A stretch of 64,000 nt of DNA, taken from the NCBI RefSeq assembly GCF_900091415.1, contig NZ_FMHU01000002.1, positions 806,001 through 870,000 on the forward strand. Reading direction: 5' to 3'. Within the stretch, counting starts at the first letter, position 1. Each line of letters begins with the position of its first letter. This document shows positions 29,368 through 40,771 of this stretch, one piece after another. A model generated the notes under the pieces. The model searched no databases, had not been told where the DNA came from, and worked only from the letters and a program-made list of their open reading frames with translations. This DNA comes from Micromonospora inyonensis. GTDB taxonomy: Bacteria > Actinomycetota > Actinomycetes > Mycobacteriales > Micromonosporaceae. A program made the position numbers and the translations under genes.

Positions 29368-32300
29368 TCAGTGGGTGTACACGGCCATCTCCCAGAGCGA
29401 GAAGCCGTAGGTGGTGGCCCGGGTCAGGCCGCGCATGCGCACGTACCGGGCGTTCTCGGTGGGAAAGACGATCGCGTCGGTGCCGCCGTCGCCGGCCGTG
29501 GTCGACCAGGCGGTGCGCCAGGTGGTCCCGTCCGTGGAGACCTCGACCCGGTACGACCGCGCGTACGCCGCCTCCCAGGCCAGCACCACCCGGCCCACCG
29601 GCCGGGCCGAGCCAAGGTCGACGGTGAGCCACTGGTCGTCGGCCTTGGAGCTGGACCACCGGGTGCCCAGATCCCCGTCCACCGCCCGCGCGGCGGGGTA
29701 GCCGAGCTGACTGCTCGACGCGGTCACCGGCCGCTGCGCGGCCAGGTTGGTCAGGTCGTCGCCGCGCTTCGCCGGGAAGGAGACGACCTGCTGGTAGGTG
29801 GGCCGGTTCTGCCAGGCGATCGGGGCGTGGGTGATCCCGCCCAGCGGCGACTGGACGATCGCGTCGGCGCACCACTGGTCACCGGCCGCGCAGGTGCTGT
29901 CCCCCGGGTAGGTCTGGGTGGCCGGGGTGGCCGCCGCCGCGCCGAGCGTGTCGAGCAGGATCTGCCGGCAGCCGGTGAGGCTGCCGTCGCCGCAGTGGGT
30001 GCGGCCGAGGCCGCCCGCGACCGGGTCGCCGAGCACCGCGCGCAGGTCCTTGTCGACCCAGCCCCACCAGCCGTACTGGAACGCGGAGCCCTTGTGGGTC
30101 TGGGTCGTGCTGGCCGACCCGGGCAGGGTCGACCTGTCGCCGGACTGGTGGCCGGAGGGGGACTCGTTGACCGCGAGGGTGTTCACCAGCGCCTGGTAGA
30201 GGTCCGCGCCGAGCGGTGCGGAGAACATCCCCCGGACCAGCAGCGGCCACCAGGCGTCGAAGGTGCGGATCGCCTCGGCGTGCCGGTAGACCTTCGAGCC
30301 CTTCGCGGTCTCCAAACGCAGCGCGCCGTCCTGCCGCCACGCCTTGAGCCGGCTGATCTCGGCGGCCAGGGTGGCGTCGGTGACCGGCTGGCTCTCCAGC
30401 ACCCGGATCAGCTCGTCGAGTACCTCGGCGCCGCGCAGGTCGGTCAGGCCGGCCCGTTCCACCAGCGAGGTGAGCGAGGCCCGGTCGAACTTCTGTCCGG
30501 CCGCGATCGCCGCCTTGATCGGCTTGTCGAGCAGGTCACCCCGGTGCACCGCGCCGAAGCTGAAGTTGCCGTCCGCCGCGCCGAAGTCCTTCGCCTGCTT
30601 GTTGTTCCAGCTGACGTAGTAGTCCTGGTTCTTCGACTGGGGGTGGGCGGACAGCGGCGCGGACCGGGCGGTGTTGGTGGCCGGGTCGAAGCCCTGCCAC
30701 TCGTACGCCGGCTCGGCCTTCATCGGCAGGTTCGGATTGGACCCGGCGGCGCGCAGCGGGTTGAGGCCCGAGTTCAGGTACGCCGACTCGGTCGAGTTGA
30801 CGTAGAACCAGTTGAAGGCGTAGTCGACGTTGTTCGCCGAGGCGATGAAGGCGTCGGCGGAGCCCATCTGGGCCGGGTCGTTGAACAGTTGGAAGCCGAT
30901 CGCGGAGTCGGCCTCGTGCCGGTAGGTGGAGCGCAGCTGGGTGAAGGCGTGCGGTCGGTCGCCCACGGTGCCGCGCCAGGCCACCAGGCCGAGCTTCGTC
31001 CGCCAGACGACCAGCCGGTACGACCCGGCCGGCGTGCTGTCGGCCAGGGTGGGCTTCCACGCGTTGACGTGGGACAGCTTCTCCATCGGAAGGCACTGTC
31101 CCCGGAAGAGGTAGTGGTCGCTGCCGAGCGTCGGCGTGCTGCCGTCGGGGGTGCAGAGCGGCACCGCGTACGTGTCGGTGATGTCCTGGACCGCGGAGGT
31201 CGCGCTCCACGCGTAGTCCTGGCCCCGGCCGAGCAGCACGTAGAGGTTCAGCCCGGCGAAGGCGGCACCCCGGGCGCTGATCCCCGGCCCCTGCAACTCC
31301 TGGACCATCAGCAGCTGGGGTGCGAAGTACCCGGTCTGCGGGCCGAAGACGGCGATCGGGTGGCCGGTCGCGGAGTGCGCGGCGGAGATCACGGCGGCGT
31401 TGGACATGCCCCGGTGGGCCGGACTGATGGTCAGCCCGGAGAGCGCGGCGGCCAGGTCCGCGCCCCGGGTGGTGGCGGTGCTGCCGGCGGAGCCGGTGGG
31501 GTCGGTGAAGACCGGCTCGGGGCGGGCCGAGCCGGCGTCCGGCAGCGCGACGCTCGCCGCGTTCGGGTCGGCGGCTCCGTACGGGAAGCTCTGCCCGTCG
31601 TGCAGGGTCAGGACGGCCTCCGGGTCGTTCTGGCCGCGGAACGCGTTCCACACCCGGTCGCCCTCGGTCGGGCCGTACTTGGCGCGGGCGGCGATCCGGA
31701 CCAGCGCGGACTGCATCTCCGAGCCGCCCCCGCCGCCGAACAGGCCGCCGACCACCCCGGCGATGGCGATCAGGTCGGTCATCGTGAACGGCTCCGGGCC
31801 GCCCTCGTTGGTGATCGCGTCGAGGTGCCCGGTCAGCACGTACTCGCCCGGGCAGTTGCGGTCGTCCATGCAGTCGCGGACGTAGGCGTTGATACCGGCG
31901 ATGTACTCCTGCACGTCGGCGTAGAGCTGCTCGCCGCGCGGGCCCTTGGTGCGCAGCGCGTCGACCTGGGCCTGGAGGTCGGCCTCGGTGTACGGCGAGT
32001 TGCGCCAGACGCTCTGCTCCAGGGCCCGGTTGCCGGGCGCGCCGCCGGCGAACGGGGTGAGGATGCCCCGCCCGACGCGTCGCAGCAGGTCGATGGTGAA
32101 GAGGCGGTCCTCGGCGCCGGCGTACCCGGCGCCGTACATGGTGCCGCCCCGGGTGGTGCCGGTGATGTGCGGGACGCCGGTGGCCTTGTCCCGCACGATC
32201 CGTACGTCCGCGCGCGGCGAGTACTCCCGCTCGACCTGGCTGGGCGGCACGCCGAAGGACGCGTCGTTGAAGAAGGACCCGACCTGGTCCTGACGGAGCC

Positions 32301-32610
32301 CGGCGTAGCCGTAGACGAGGTCGGCGTACCGGCCGAGCTGGTCGCCGGAGTGCCGGGGCAGGGTGCCCAGCGTCTGGTGGGCGAGGATCTCGACCAGGGT
32401 GGCGTTGCCGTTCTGGCCGGGCGGCACGATGTCGCCGCACTCACCGAGGCAGTAGTCGTTGGCGGCGTACGTGGTGGTGCTGGTGGCCTGTGCGACGACG
32501 GCGGGTGCGCCGGCCGCCGGGCCGGGGGTGGGGGAGACGAGCAGGGCGGCGAGGCCGACGACGGCGGTCGCGCCGGCCAGGAGACGGCGGGTGGTGGTGG
32601 GACGGGGCAT
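29368..32610 (-). CDS. Secreted penicillin acylase-family N-terminal nucleophile hydrolase with discoidin domain
   Basis: 1080 residues. A signal peptide ends near AAGA (about residue 34). The acylase region includes the autoprocessing site at Gly401-Met-Ser403 (RGMSNAAVISAAH), where Ser403 would become the beta-chain nucleophile. FGPQTGYFAPQ and WSATSAVQDITDTY follow as in acyl-homoserine-lactone and beta-lactam acylases. Residues about 950-1080 form an F5/8 type C (discoidin) domain (RAVDGDLGTRWSSSKADDQW), likely binding surface sugars. The substrate may be N-acyl amino acids, lactones or lipopeptides; not told by sequence. ATG 32610 has GGAGG 6 nt upstream. Confidence 0.9.
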   Translation of the reverse strand: MPRPTTTRRLLAGATAVVGLAALLVSPTPGPAAGAPAVVAQATSTTTYAANDYCLGECGDIVPPGQNGNATLVEILAHQTLGTLPRHSGDQLGRYADLVYGYAGLRQDQVGSFFNDASFGVPPSQVEREYSPRADVRIVRDKATGVPHITGTTRGGTMYGAGYAGAEDRLFTIDLLRRVGRGILTPFAGGAPGNRALEQSVWRNSPYTEADLQAQVDALRTKGPRGEQLYADVQEYIAGINAYVRDCMDDRNCPGEYVLTGHLDAITNEGGPEPFTMTDLIAIAGVVGGLFGGGGGSEMQSALVRIAARAKYGPTEGDRVWNAFRGQNDPEAVLTLHDGQSFPYGAADPNAASVALPDAGSARPEPVFTDPTGSAGSTATTRGADLAAALSGLTISPAHRGMSNAAVISAAHSATGHPIAVFGPQTGYFAPQLLMVQELQGPGISARGAAFAGLNLYVLLGRGQDYAWSATSAVQDITDTYAVPLCTPDGSTPTLGSDHYLFRGQCLPMEKLSHVNAWKPTLADSTPAGSYRLVVWRTKLGLVAWRGTVGDRPHAFTQLRSTYRHEADSAIGFQLFNDPAQMGSADAFIASANNVDYAFNWFYVNSTESAYLNSGLNPLRAAGSNPNLPMKAEPAYEWQGFDPATNTARSAPLSAHPQSKNQDYYVSWNNKQAKDFGAADGNFSFGAVHRGDLLDKPIKAAIAAGQKFDRASLTSLVERAGLTDLRGAEVLDELIRVLESQPVTDATLAAEISRLKAWRQDGALRLETAKGSKVYRHAEAIRTFDAWWPLLVRGMFSAPLGADLYQALVNTLAVNESPSGHQSGDRSTLPGSASTTQTHKGSAFQYGWWGWVDKDLRAVLGDPVAGGLGRTHCGDGSLTGCRQILLDTLGAAAATPATQTYPGDSTCAAGDQWCADAIVQSPLGGITHAPIAWQNRPTYQQVVSFPAKRGDDLTNLAAQRPVTASSSQLGYPAARAVDGDLGTRWSSSKADDQWLTVDLGSARPVGRVVLAWEAAYARSYRVEVSTDGTTWRTAWSTTAGDGGTDAIVFPTENARYVRMRGLTRATTYGFSLWEMAVYTH

Positions 32611-32828
32611 GTGATCCTCCGCAGGCTGGGGATCATGACGCGGGACGGGAGTGCCGGGTGTGACGTGAGGATCGTTCGGTTACCGGATGGTAGGCCGGAC
32701 CGGCCAGCATTGGAAGACGTCAATCGAGGTCCTGGCCCGAGGTTGTTGAGTGTGCGGCGATTGCTCGATAGCCTTCGATCTCTGGTGCCGCCGGGACGGG
32801 CGCGGCCCACGTCGGGAAGGGAAGCCGG
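32611..32828. other. Divergent intergenic region, acylase and EEP genes
   Basis: About 218 bp without a gene. TAGCCT near 32769 is a plausible -10 for the plus-strand EEP gene, with a leader of about 50 nt and AAGGGAAG before its ATG. No strong palindrome seen. Confidence 0.35.
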
Positions 32829-33722
32829 ATGATCTCCGTACGCCTGCTCGCGTCGGCGGCGCTGCTCGCCGCCCTGGTCCCCGTTGCGACACCCGCCGCG
32901 GCGGCGTCCGCGCCAGCCGCCACGGGCACCTTCTCGCTGCTCACCTACAACATCGCCGGCCTGCCCGAACCGCTCTCCGACAGCAACCCGGCCGTCAACA
33001 CCGGCCCGATCGGCGAGCGGGTCAACGCGTACGACGTCGTGCACGTCCAGGAGGACTTCAACTACCACACCGACCTGTACGCCACCGACCGGCACCCGTA
33101 CCGGACCCGGACCAGCGGGCCCGTGCCGTTCGGCAGTGGCCTGAACACGATGTCGAACCTGCCGTACTCGAACCTCCACCGGGTGACCTGGAACCGGTGC
33201 GCCGGCACCGACTGCCTCACCCCGAAGGGCTTCACCGCCTCCCGGATCCAACTGGCCGAGGGGGTGTTCGTCGACTTCTACAACGTGCACGCCAACGCCG
33301 GCAGCGACGAGTGGGACCTCGCCGCCCGGCGGGACAACCTCGCCCAGCTCTCGGCGTACATCACGGCCAACTCCGCCGGCAACGCGGTGGTGGTGATGGG
33401 CGACCTGAACGTCCGCTACACCCGCACCGGCGACACCATCCGGGAGCTGGTCGCGGCCAACGGCCTCACCGACGTCTGGGTGGAGCAGGAACGCGGCGGC
33501 GTGCCTCCGGCGCTCGGCAGCCCGGCGCTGACCTGCGACCCGGCCAACGTCACCAACGCCTGCGAGGTGGTCGACAAGATCCTCTACCGGAGCAACGCGT
33601 CGGTCCAGCTCGACCTGGTCCGTTACGCCAACGAGCACCAGCGGTTCCTGGACCCGGCCGGCGAACCGCTGTCCGACCACTACCCGCACGCCGCGTGGTT
33701 CTCCTGGAGCCTCGCCGGCTGA
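32829..33722 (+). CDS. Secreted endonuclease/exonuclease/phosphatase family protein (sphingomyelinase-like)
   Basis: 297 residues with a signal peptide (SVRLLASAALLAALVPVATP, cleavage near AAAAS). The DNase I-like fold is supported by LTYNIAGLP, HVQEDF (metal Glu), DFYNVHANAG, VVMGDLNVRYT (catalytic Asp/Asn) and the final SDHYPHAAWF (catalytic His). The combination resembles bacterial sphingomyelinase C/EEP proteins that cleave phosphodiesters outside the cell. DNA, phosphoinositides or sphingolipids are possible substrates. It is divergent from the penicillin acylase gene; whether they share control is unknown. Confidence 0.85.
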   Translation: MISVRLLASAALLAALVPVATPAAAASAPAATGTFSLLTYNIAGLPEPLSDSNPAVNTGPIGERVNAYDVVHVQEDFNYHTDLYATDRHPYRTRTSGPVPFGSGLNTMSNLPYSNLHRVTWNRCAGTDCLTPKGFTASRIQLAEGVFVDFYNVHANAGSDEWDLAARRDNLAQLSAYITANSAGNAVVVMGDLNVRYTRTGDTIRELVAANGLTDVWVEQERGGVPPALGSPALTCDPANVTNACEVVDKILYRSNASVQLDLVRYANEHQRFLDPAGEPLSDHYPHAAWFSWSLAG

Positions 33723-33805
33723 CCACCGGGTGACGGGGACCGGCCGGCGGGCATGCGACCCGTCGGGGCGGCCCGCACGTCACCGGGAGTGTCGGTCCCA
33801 GCGGC

Positions 33806-33811
33806 TAGGCT
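33806..33811 (+). promoter_or_regulatory. -10 element (TAGGCT) of uvrC
   Basis: TAGGCT, 7 nt, then GTG 33819: leaderless arrangement. Confidence 0.55.
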
Positions 33812-33818
33812 CGCACGT

Positions 33819-35756
33819 GTGGCCGACCCGTCGACGTACCGCCCCGCCCCCGGCACCATCCCCGAGTCGCCGGGGGTCTACCGGTTCCGCGACGGCACCG
33901 GACGGGTGATCTACGTCGGCAAGGCCAAGAACCTGCGCAGCCGGCTCAACTCGTACTTCGCCGACCCGGTGGGGCTGCACCAGCGCACCCGGCAGATGGT
34001 CTTCACCGCCGAGTCGGTGGAGTGGACGTCGGTGGCCACCGAGGTCGAGGCGCTCCAGCTCGAGTTCCTCTGGATCAAGGAGTTCGACCCGCGCTTCAAC
34101 GTCCGCTACCGGGACGACAAGTCCTATCCGTACCTCGCGGTCACCCTCGACGAGGAGTACCCCCGGCTCCAGGTGATGCGCGGCGCCAAGCGCAAGGGGG
34201 TGCGCTACTTCGGGCCGTACTCGCACGCCTGGGCGATCCGGGAGACGCTCGACCTGCTGCTGCGGGTCTTCCCGGCGCGGACCTGCTCGGCCGGGGTGTT
34301 CAAGCGGGCCGGTCAGGTCGGCCGGCCGTGCCTGCTCGGGTACATCGGCAAGTGCTCCGCGCCCTGTGTCGGCAGCGTCAGCGCCGAGCAGCACCGGGAC
34401 ATCGTCGACGCCTTCTGCGACTTCATGGCCGGTCGCACCGACACGATGGTCCGCAAGCTCGAACGGGAGATGACCGAGGCCAGCGGGCAGCTGGAGTTCG
34501 AGCGCGCCGCCCGGCTCCGCGACGACGTCGCCGCGCTGCGCCGGGCGATGGAGAAGCAGACCGTCGTGCTCGGTGACGGCACCGACGCCGACGTGGTCGC
34601 CTTCGCCGACGACCCCCTGGAGGCCGCCGTACAGGTCTTCCACGTCCGCGACGGCCGGGTCCGGGGCCAGCGCGGGTGGGTCGTGGAGAAGACCGAGGAG
34701 CTGACCCCCGGCGACCTCGTCCACCACTTCTGCACCCAGGTGTACGGCGGGGAGCAGGGCGAGGCCGACGTGCCCCGTGAACTGCTCGTGCCCGAGCTAC
34801 CCGGCGACGCCGACGCCCTGGCGGACTGGCTCTCCGCGCGGCGGGGCAGCCGGGTCACCCTCCGGGTGCCGCAGCGCGGCGACAAGCGGGCCCTGCTGGA
34901 GACGGTCGGCCGCAACGCGAAGGACGCCCTCGCCCGGCACCGGCTGCGTCGCGCCGGCGACCTGACCACCCGCAGCAAGGCGCTCGACGAGATCGCCGAG
35001 GCGCTGGCGATGGACACCGCCCCGCTGCGCATCGAGTGTTACGACGTCTCCCAGAACCAGGGCACCGACGTGGTGGCCAGCATGGTCGTCTTCGAGGACG
35101 GCCTGCCGCGCAAGAGCGAGTACCGCCGGTTCATCGTGCGGGGCGCGACCGACGACCTGTCGGCCATGTCCGAGGTGCTGCGCCGCCGCTTCGCCCGCTA
35201 CCTCGACACCCGCGCCGAGACCGGCGAGATCGGCGAGGAGACGGCCGCCGACCCGGACCGCCCCGGCATCGATCCGACCACTGGCCGGCCACGCAAGTTC
35301 GCGTACCCGCCGCAGCTGGTCGTGGTCGACGGCGGCCCGCCGCAGGTGGCCGCCGCTGCGGCGGCCCTCGCCAGCCTGGGCGTCGACGACGTGGCGCTCT
35401 GCGGCCTGGCCAAGCGCCTGGAGGAGGTCTGGCTGCCCGACGACCAGTTCCCGGTCATCCTGCCGCGCACCTCCGAGGCGCTCTACCTGCTGCAACGGGT
35501 CCGCGACGAGGCGCACCGGTTCGCCATCACCTTCCACCGGCAGCGCCGCTCCAAGCGGATGACAGAGTCCGCGTTGGACACCGTCCCCGGCCTCGGTGAG
35601 GTCCGCCGCAAGGCGCTGCTGCGCCACTTCGGCTCGCTGAAGCGGCTCTCGGCGGCCAGCGTCGACGAGATCACCGAGGTCCCCGGGATCGGCCCGCGCA
35701 CCGCCGAGGCGATCCTCGCGGCGCTCGGCGCGGACGAACAGCCCGCCCGATCCTGA
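33819..35756 (+). CDS. uvrC: Excinuclease ABC subunit C
   Basis: 645 residues. The N-terminal GIY-YIG nuclease ([20 protein letters not shown]) makes the 3' incision. A UVR motif ([20 protein letters not shown]) contacts UvrB, the UvrC/RNase H-like domain ([13 protein letters not shown]) makes the 5' incision, and tandem helix-hairpin-helix motifs end the protein ([30 protein letters not shown]). A Cys cluster ([17 protein letters not shown]) is typical. The start is GTG 33819, 7 nt after a TAGGCT box. It is separate from uvrA. In many actinomycetes uvrC lies directly upstream of rapZ; here recQ and phoD lie between. Confidence 0.97.
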   Translation: MADPSTYRPAPGTIPESPGVYRFRDGTGRVIYVGKAKNLRSRLNSYFADPVGLHQRTRQMVFTAESVEWTSVATEVEALQLEFLWIKEFDPRFNVRYRDDKSYPYLAVTLDEEYPRLQVMRGAKRKGVRYFGPYSHAWAIRETLDLLLRVFPARTCSAGVFKRAGQVGRPCLLGYIGKCSAPCVGSVSAEQHRDIVDAFCDFMAGRTDTMVRKLEREMTEASGQLEFERAARLRDDVAALRRAMEKQTVVLGDGTDADVVAFADDPLEAAVQVFHVRDGRVRGQRGWVVEKTEELTPGDLVHHFCTQVYGGEQGEADVPRELLVPELPGDADALADWLSARRGSRVTLRVPQRGDKRALLETVGRNAKDALARHRLRRAGDLTTRSKALDEIAEALAMDTAPLRIECYDVSQNQGTDVVASMVVFEDGLPRKSEYRRFIVRGATDDLSAMSEVLRRRFARYLDTRAETGEIGEETAADPDRPGIDPTTGRPRKFAYPPQLVVVDGGPPQVAAAAAALASLGVDDVALCGLAKRLEEVWLPDDQFPVILPRTSEALYLLQRVRDEAHRFAITFHRQRRSKRMTESALDTVPGLGEVRRKALLRHFGSLKRLSAASVDEITEVPGIGPRTAEAILAALGADEQPARS

Positions 35757-35763
35757 GGTCGGG

Positions 35764-37608
<1,845 letters not shown>

Positions 37609-37614
37609 CGGGGG

Positions 37615-37620
37615 ATTGTA
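37615..37620 (-). promoter_or_regulatory. -10 element (TACAAT) of recQ
   Basis: TACAAT on the minus strand, 6 nt, then ATG 37608. Confidence 0.5.
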
Positions 37621-37896
37621 CGAGCGCCGGGTGACGCCTTGCGCTCGCGCGTGCCGGCTGGTCCCGAACGGCTGCTTCTGGTCGTCGTCCGCGTCGGGGC
37701 CGGTGTCGTCGTCCGGCTCGTCCGGCCGGTCGCTCACCGGACGGCCCGGGCTGCCGGGCCCGGCCCCTTTCCCCGTGTGTGAACTGGTCACGGTCGCCGA
37801 GTTCGTACCTGCTGCAGACAGCCGCCATGCTGGGACCGCCGGCTGCTCACCGGACGGCCACGCGTTGGCCACAACGCCCCACTACACCTAGCCGGC

Positions 37897-39483
37897 ATGA
37901 GCCGTTCTTACCTGCATGACCAGGCCGCGTCCGTCGACCGGCGACGTTTCCTCACGGGTGTCGCGACCGTGGCGGGCGCCGCCGCGTTCGCTCAGCTGTC
38001 CGCGGGCGAGGCCACTGCCGCGCCCCGCCCGGCCGACTATCCGTTCCAGCTCGGCGTCGCCAGCGGCGACCCGACGTCTTCCGGCTTCGTACTCTGGACC
38101 CGCCTCGTCCCGCTGCTGTTCGAGCCGGGCGGCGGCATGCCGCCGAAGGCTGTCTCCGTCGACTGGCAGGTCGCCGAGGACGCCCAGTTCCGCCGGATCG
38201 TCCGGGCGGGCGCCGCGCGGGCGCTGCCGTCGCTGGCGCACTCCGTGCACGTCGAGGTCGACGGCCTGCGCCCGGACGGCGAGTTCTTCTACCGCTTCCG
38301 CTACCGCGGGGAGGTGTCCCCGGTGGGTCGCACCCGGACCGCGCCGGATGTCCGCGCCGCAGTCGGGTCGCTGGCCTTCGCGTTCGCGTCCTGCCAGAGC
38401 TGGACCGCCGGCTACTACCCGTCCTTCCGGCACATGGCGCGGGAGGACCTCGACCTCGTCCTGCACCTCGGGGATTACGTCTACGAGGGCGGCATTCCCG
38501 CCAACGGCGGCTATCGGCGTACGCCCACGCCGTCGATCCTGCGCGCCGCGCCCCGAGACCTGGAGCGCTGGCGGATGCAGTACGCGCTCTACAAGAGCGA
38601 TCCGGATCTGCGGGCCGCGCACGCGCGCTTCCCGTGGGCGGTCACCTGGGACGACCACGAGGTGCAGAACGACTACGCCAACACGCAGTCGCAGTACGAG
38701 GGTGACATCGGCGCCCTGCGTGCGGCCGCCTACCAGGCCTGGTACGAGCATCAGCCGGTGCGGGCGCCCGCGGCTCCCGGCCCGAACGGTCCCCGGATCT
38801 ACCGTCGGCTTCGGTGGGGCCGGCTGGCGCAGATCGACGTCGTCGACGGGCGGCAGTACCGCAGCATCCCGCCGCGTGGGTGGGGTGAGGCGGACGCCGG
38901 CCCCGAGGCGTACCACCCGGAGGTGACGATGCTGGGCGGGGAGCAGGAGCGATGGCTCTATGACGGCCTGGCGGCGTCGTCGGCGCAGTGGAACGTGCTA
39001 GCGAGCAACGTGATGCTCGCGCGTCTCGACCACGACGGGCCCGCGGGCGACCGGCTGTGGCACGACGCGTGGGACGGCTTCCCGGCCGCGCGGAACCGGC
39101 TGACCGACGCGTGGGTACGCCACCAGGTGTCGAACCCCGTCGTCGTGACCGGTGACTGGCATTCCACATTCGTCAACGACGTCCTGCGGGACTTCGACGA
39201 CCCGCAGTCGCCGGTGGTGGCGACCGAGTTCGTCGGGACGTCGATCTCCAGCAACGGCGACGGCAAGGTCTACGGCCCCTATTACGGTCCGATGATCGGC
39301 TTCAATCCGCACATCAAGTTCTTCGACGGGGACCGCCGCGGCTACGTGCGCTGCAAGCTGGACGCGTCGGGCATGCGGACGGACCTGCAGATGGTGACCA
39401 CCGTGAGCCGGGCGGACGCGCCGGAGTCGACGTTCGGATCGTTCTTCGTCGAATCCGGGCGGCCGGGGGCGCATCAGATCTGA
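37897..39483 (+). CDS. phoD: Alkaline phosphatase D, Tat-exported
   Basis: 528 residues. The twin-arginine signal has SVDRRRFLTGVATVAGAAA and cleavage near AAPR. An N-terminal PhoD domain (GVASGDPTSSGFVLWTRL) precedes the metallophosphatase core, with HLGDYVYEGG, TWDDHEVQNDY, and GDWHSTFVNDVL with the metal ligands. PhoD is a calcium/iron-dependent phosphodiesterase-phosphatase used during phosphate starvation. The gene lies alone between recQ and the rapZ operon; no Pho box was recognised by eye in the 288 bp upstream, which is otherwise gene-free. Confidence 0.94.
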   Translation: MSRSYLHDQAASVDRRRFLTGVATVAGAAAFAQLSAGEATAAPRPADYPFQLGVASGDPTSSGFVLWTRLVPLLFEPGGGMPPKAVSVDWQVAEDAQFRRIVRAGAARALPSLAHSVHVEVDGLRPDGEFFYRFRYRGEVSPVGRTRTAPDVRAAVGSLAFAFASCQSWTAGYYPSFRHMAREDLDLVLHLGDYVYEGGIPANGGYRRTPTPSILRAAPRDLERWRMQYALYKSDPDLRAAHARFPWAVTWDDHEVQNDYANTQSQYEGDIGALRAAAYQAWYEHQPVRAPAAPGPNGPRIYRRLRWGRLAQIDVVDGRQYRSIPPRGWGEADAGPEAYHPEVTMLGGEQERWLYDGLAASSAQWNVLASNVMLARLDHDGPAGDRLWHDAWDGFPAARNRLTDAWVRHQVSNPVVVTGDWHSTFVNDVLRDFDDPQSPVVATEFVGTSISSNGDGKVYGPYYGPMIGFNPHIKFFDGDRRGYVRCKLDASGMRTDLQMVTTVSRADAPESTFGSFFVESGRPGAHQI

Positions 39484-39841
39484 GAGGGGTTGCCCGCCGA
39501 GTGGGTCAGGGGCCGGGAGGCAAGTCCGGAAAAAGTGGGTCGGCGGGGTGAAGGGGCGCCACCGCCACGAATGGGGCCACGAAGTGGGCTCCGCCGGATT
39601 CCGTAGACGTTACATCGGGTTTTGACAGGTGGCGTGCGACCCGTCACGGCGAAACCACCCGTACGTGCTGGCCGGGCCGACGGACGGCTCGGCCAGCACG
39701 GCGGTGAACCCGGCACGGCGGCCAAGGCACGCCGGGCCGGCCGAGGAACGGTCCGGGGTCGACAGGCCGGGGGCGGGATAGAGTCGCTCACTGACGTTCG
39801 CGGTCGGTGGTGGCCGCGGGGCCACCACCGGGGGGTAGCAG
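39484..39841 (+). other. 358-bp gene-free leader region before rapZ
   Basis: No gene. It holds a strong hairpin, CGTGCTGGCCG (39664-39674) with CGGCCAGCACG (39690-39700), probably ending the phoD transcript. TAGAGT (39779-39784) is a possible -10. GGTGGTGGCC (39806-39815) and GGCCACCACC (39820-39829) form a 10-bp stem with a 4-nt loop, just before the G-rich ribosome site. A TTGACA at 39622 has no -10 at the right spacing. Confidence 0.5.
39664..39700. terminator. Strong hairpin downstream of phoD
   Basis: A perfect 11-bp outer stem with further GCC/GGC pairing inside; no T-tract. Located 180 bp after the phoD stop, so it could be a terminator or a processing structure. Confidence 0.4.
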
Positions 39842-40771
39842 GTGAACGAGGCGCTGACAGGCCAGGCTCCGGTGGCGGAGGGCGCCACACCGGCGCAGCC
39901 GTACGCCGAGGGGGAGACGAGCCTGGTCGTGGTCACCGGGCTCTCCGGCGGTGGTCGGAGCACCGTGGCCCGGGCCCTGGAGAACGTCGGCTACTACGTG
40001 GTCGACAACCTGCCGCAGGCGCTCCTGCTCGACATGGCCGAGCTGGCGTCGAAGGCGGGCGGCGCGGCCCGGCGTACCGCGATGGTGCTGGACGTGCGTT
40101 CGCGGGCCTTCTCCACCGACCTGGCCGGCGCGATCCGGGAGCTGAAGGAGCGCGGCTTCTCCCCGCGCGTGGTCTTCGTCGACGCCGACGACGAGGTGCT
40201 CATCCGACGGTTCGAGAGCGTCCGCCGCTCGCACCCGTTGCAGGGCGACGGCCGGCTGGCCGACGGCATCGCGGTCGAGCGCAGCCTGCTGGAGGAGGCC
40301 CGCGACCAGGCCGACGTGATCATCGACACCAGCCACCTGAACGTCAACCAGCTGCGCCGGCGCATCGAGGAGCTCTTCGGCGAGGAGGACGCCCGGCGGC
40401 TGCGGGTCACCGTGCTCTCCTTCGGTTTCAAGTACGGCCTGCCGCCGGACGCCGACTTCGTGCTCGACGCCCGCTTCCTGCCGAACCCGTTCTGGGTGCC
40501 GGACCTGCGCGAGCAGACCGGCCGGGACGCGCCGGTCAGCGAGTACGTGCTCGGCCAGGAGGGTGCCGAGGCGTTCGTGTCGGCCTACGCCGACCTGGTC
40601 AACGCCACCACCGCCGGTTTCGAGCGGGAGGGCAAGCGGTACCTGACGGTGGCGGTGGGCTGCACCGGAGGCAAGCACCGCAGCGTCGCGATCACCGAGG
40701 AGCTGGCCGCCCGGCTGCGCCAGTCCGGTCTCGCCGCCAACGCCCAGCACCGGGACCTGGGGCGCGAATGA
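39842..40771 (+). CDS. rapZ: RNase adapter/nucleotide-binding protein RapZ
   Basis: 309 residues. A Walker A variant, GLSGGGRS (33-40), starts the N-terminal ATPase-like domain. The C-terminal RapZ domain has FGFKYGLPPDADFVLDARFL, NPFWVPDLR and the signature VAVGCTGGKHRSVAI. In enterobacteria RapZ senses glucosamine-6-phosphate; in actinomycetes the role is less clear but the rapZ-yvcK-whiA order is nearly fixed. GTG 39842 follows GGGGGG with 6 nt between. Its stop overlaps the ATG of yvcK (ATGA). Confidence 0.95.
   Translation: MNEALTGQAPVAEGATPAQPYAEGETSLVVVTGLSGGGRSTVARALENVGYYVVDNLPQALLLDMAELASKAGGAARRTAMVLDVRSRAFSTDLAGAIRELKERGFSPRVVFVDADDEVLIRRFESVRRSHPLQGDGRLADGIAVERSLLEEARDQADVIIDTSHLNVNQLRRRIEELFGEEDARRLRVTVLSFGFKYGLPPDADFVLDARFLPNPFWVPDLREQTGRDAPVSEYVLGQEGAEAFVSAYADLVNATTAGFEREGKRYLTVAVGCTGGKHRSVAITEELAARLRQSGLAANAQHRDLGRE

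Noticed and set aside
29293..32832. Very long open frame on the plus strand antisense to the penicillin acylase
   Set aside because: Composition is Arg/Gly/Val-rich as expected from high-GC shadow frames; no domain, while the minus-strand acylase is clear.
39622..39627. TTGACA as a -35 box before rapZ
   Set aside because: No TAnnnT at 16-18 nt downstream.
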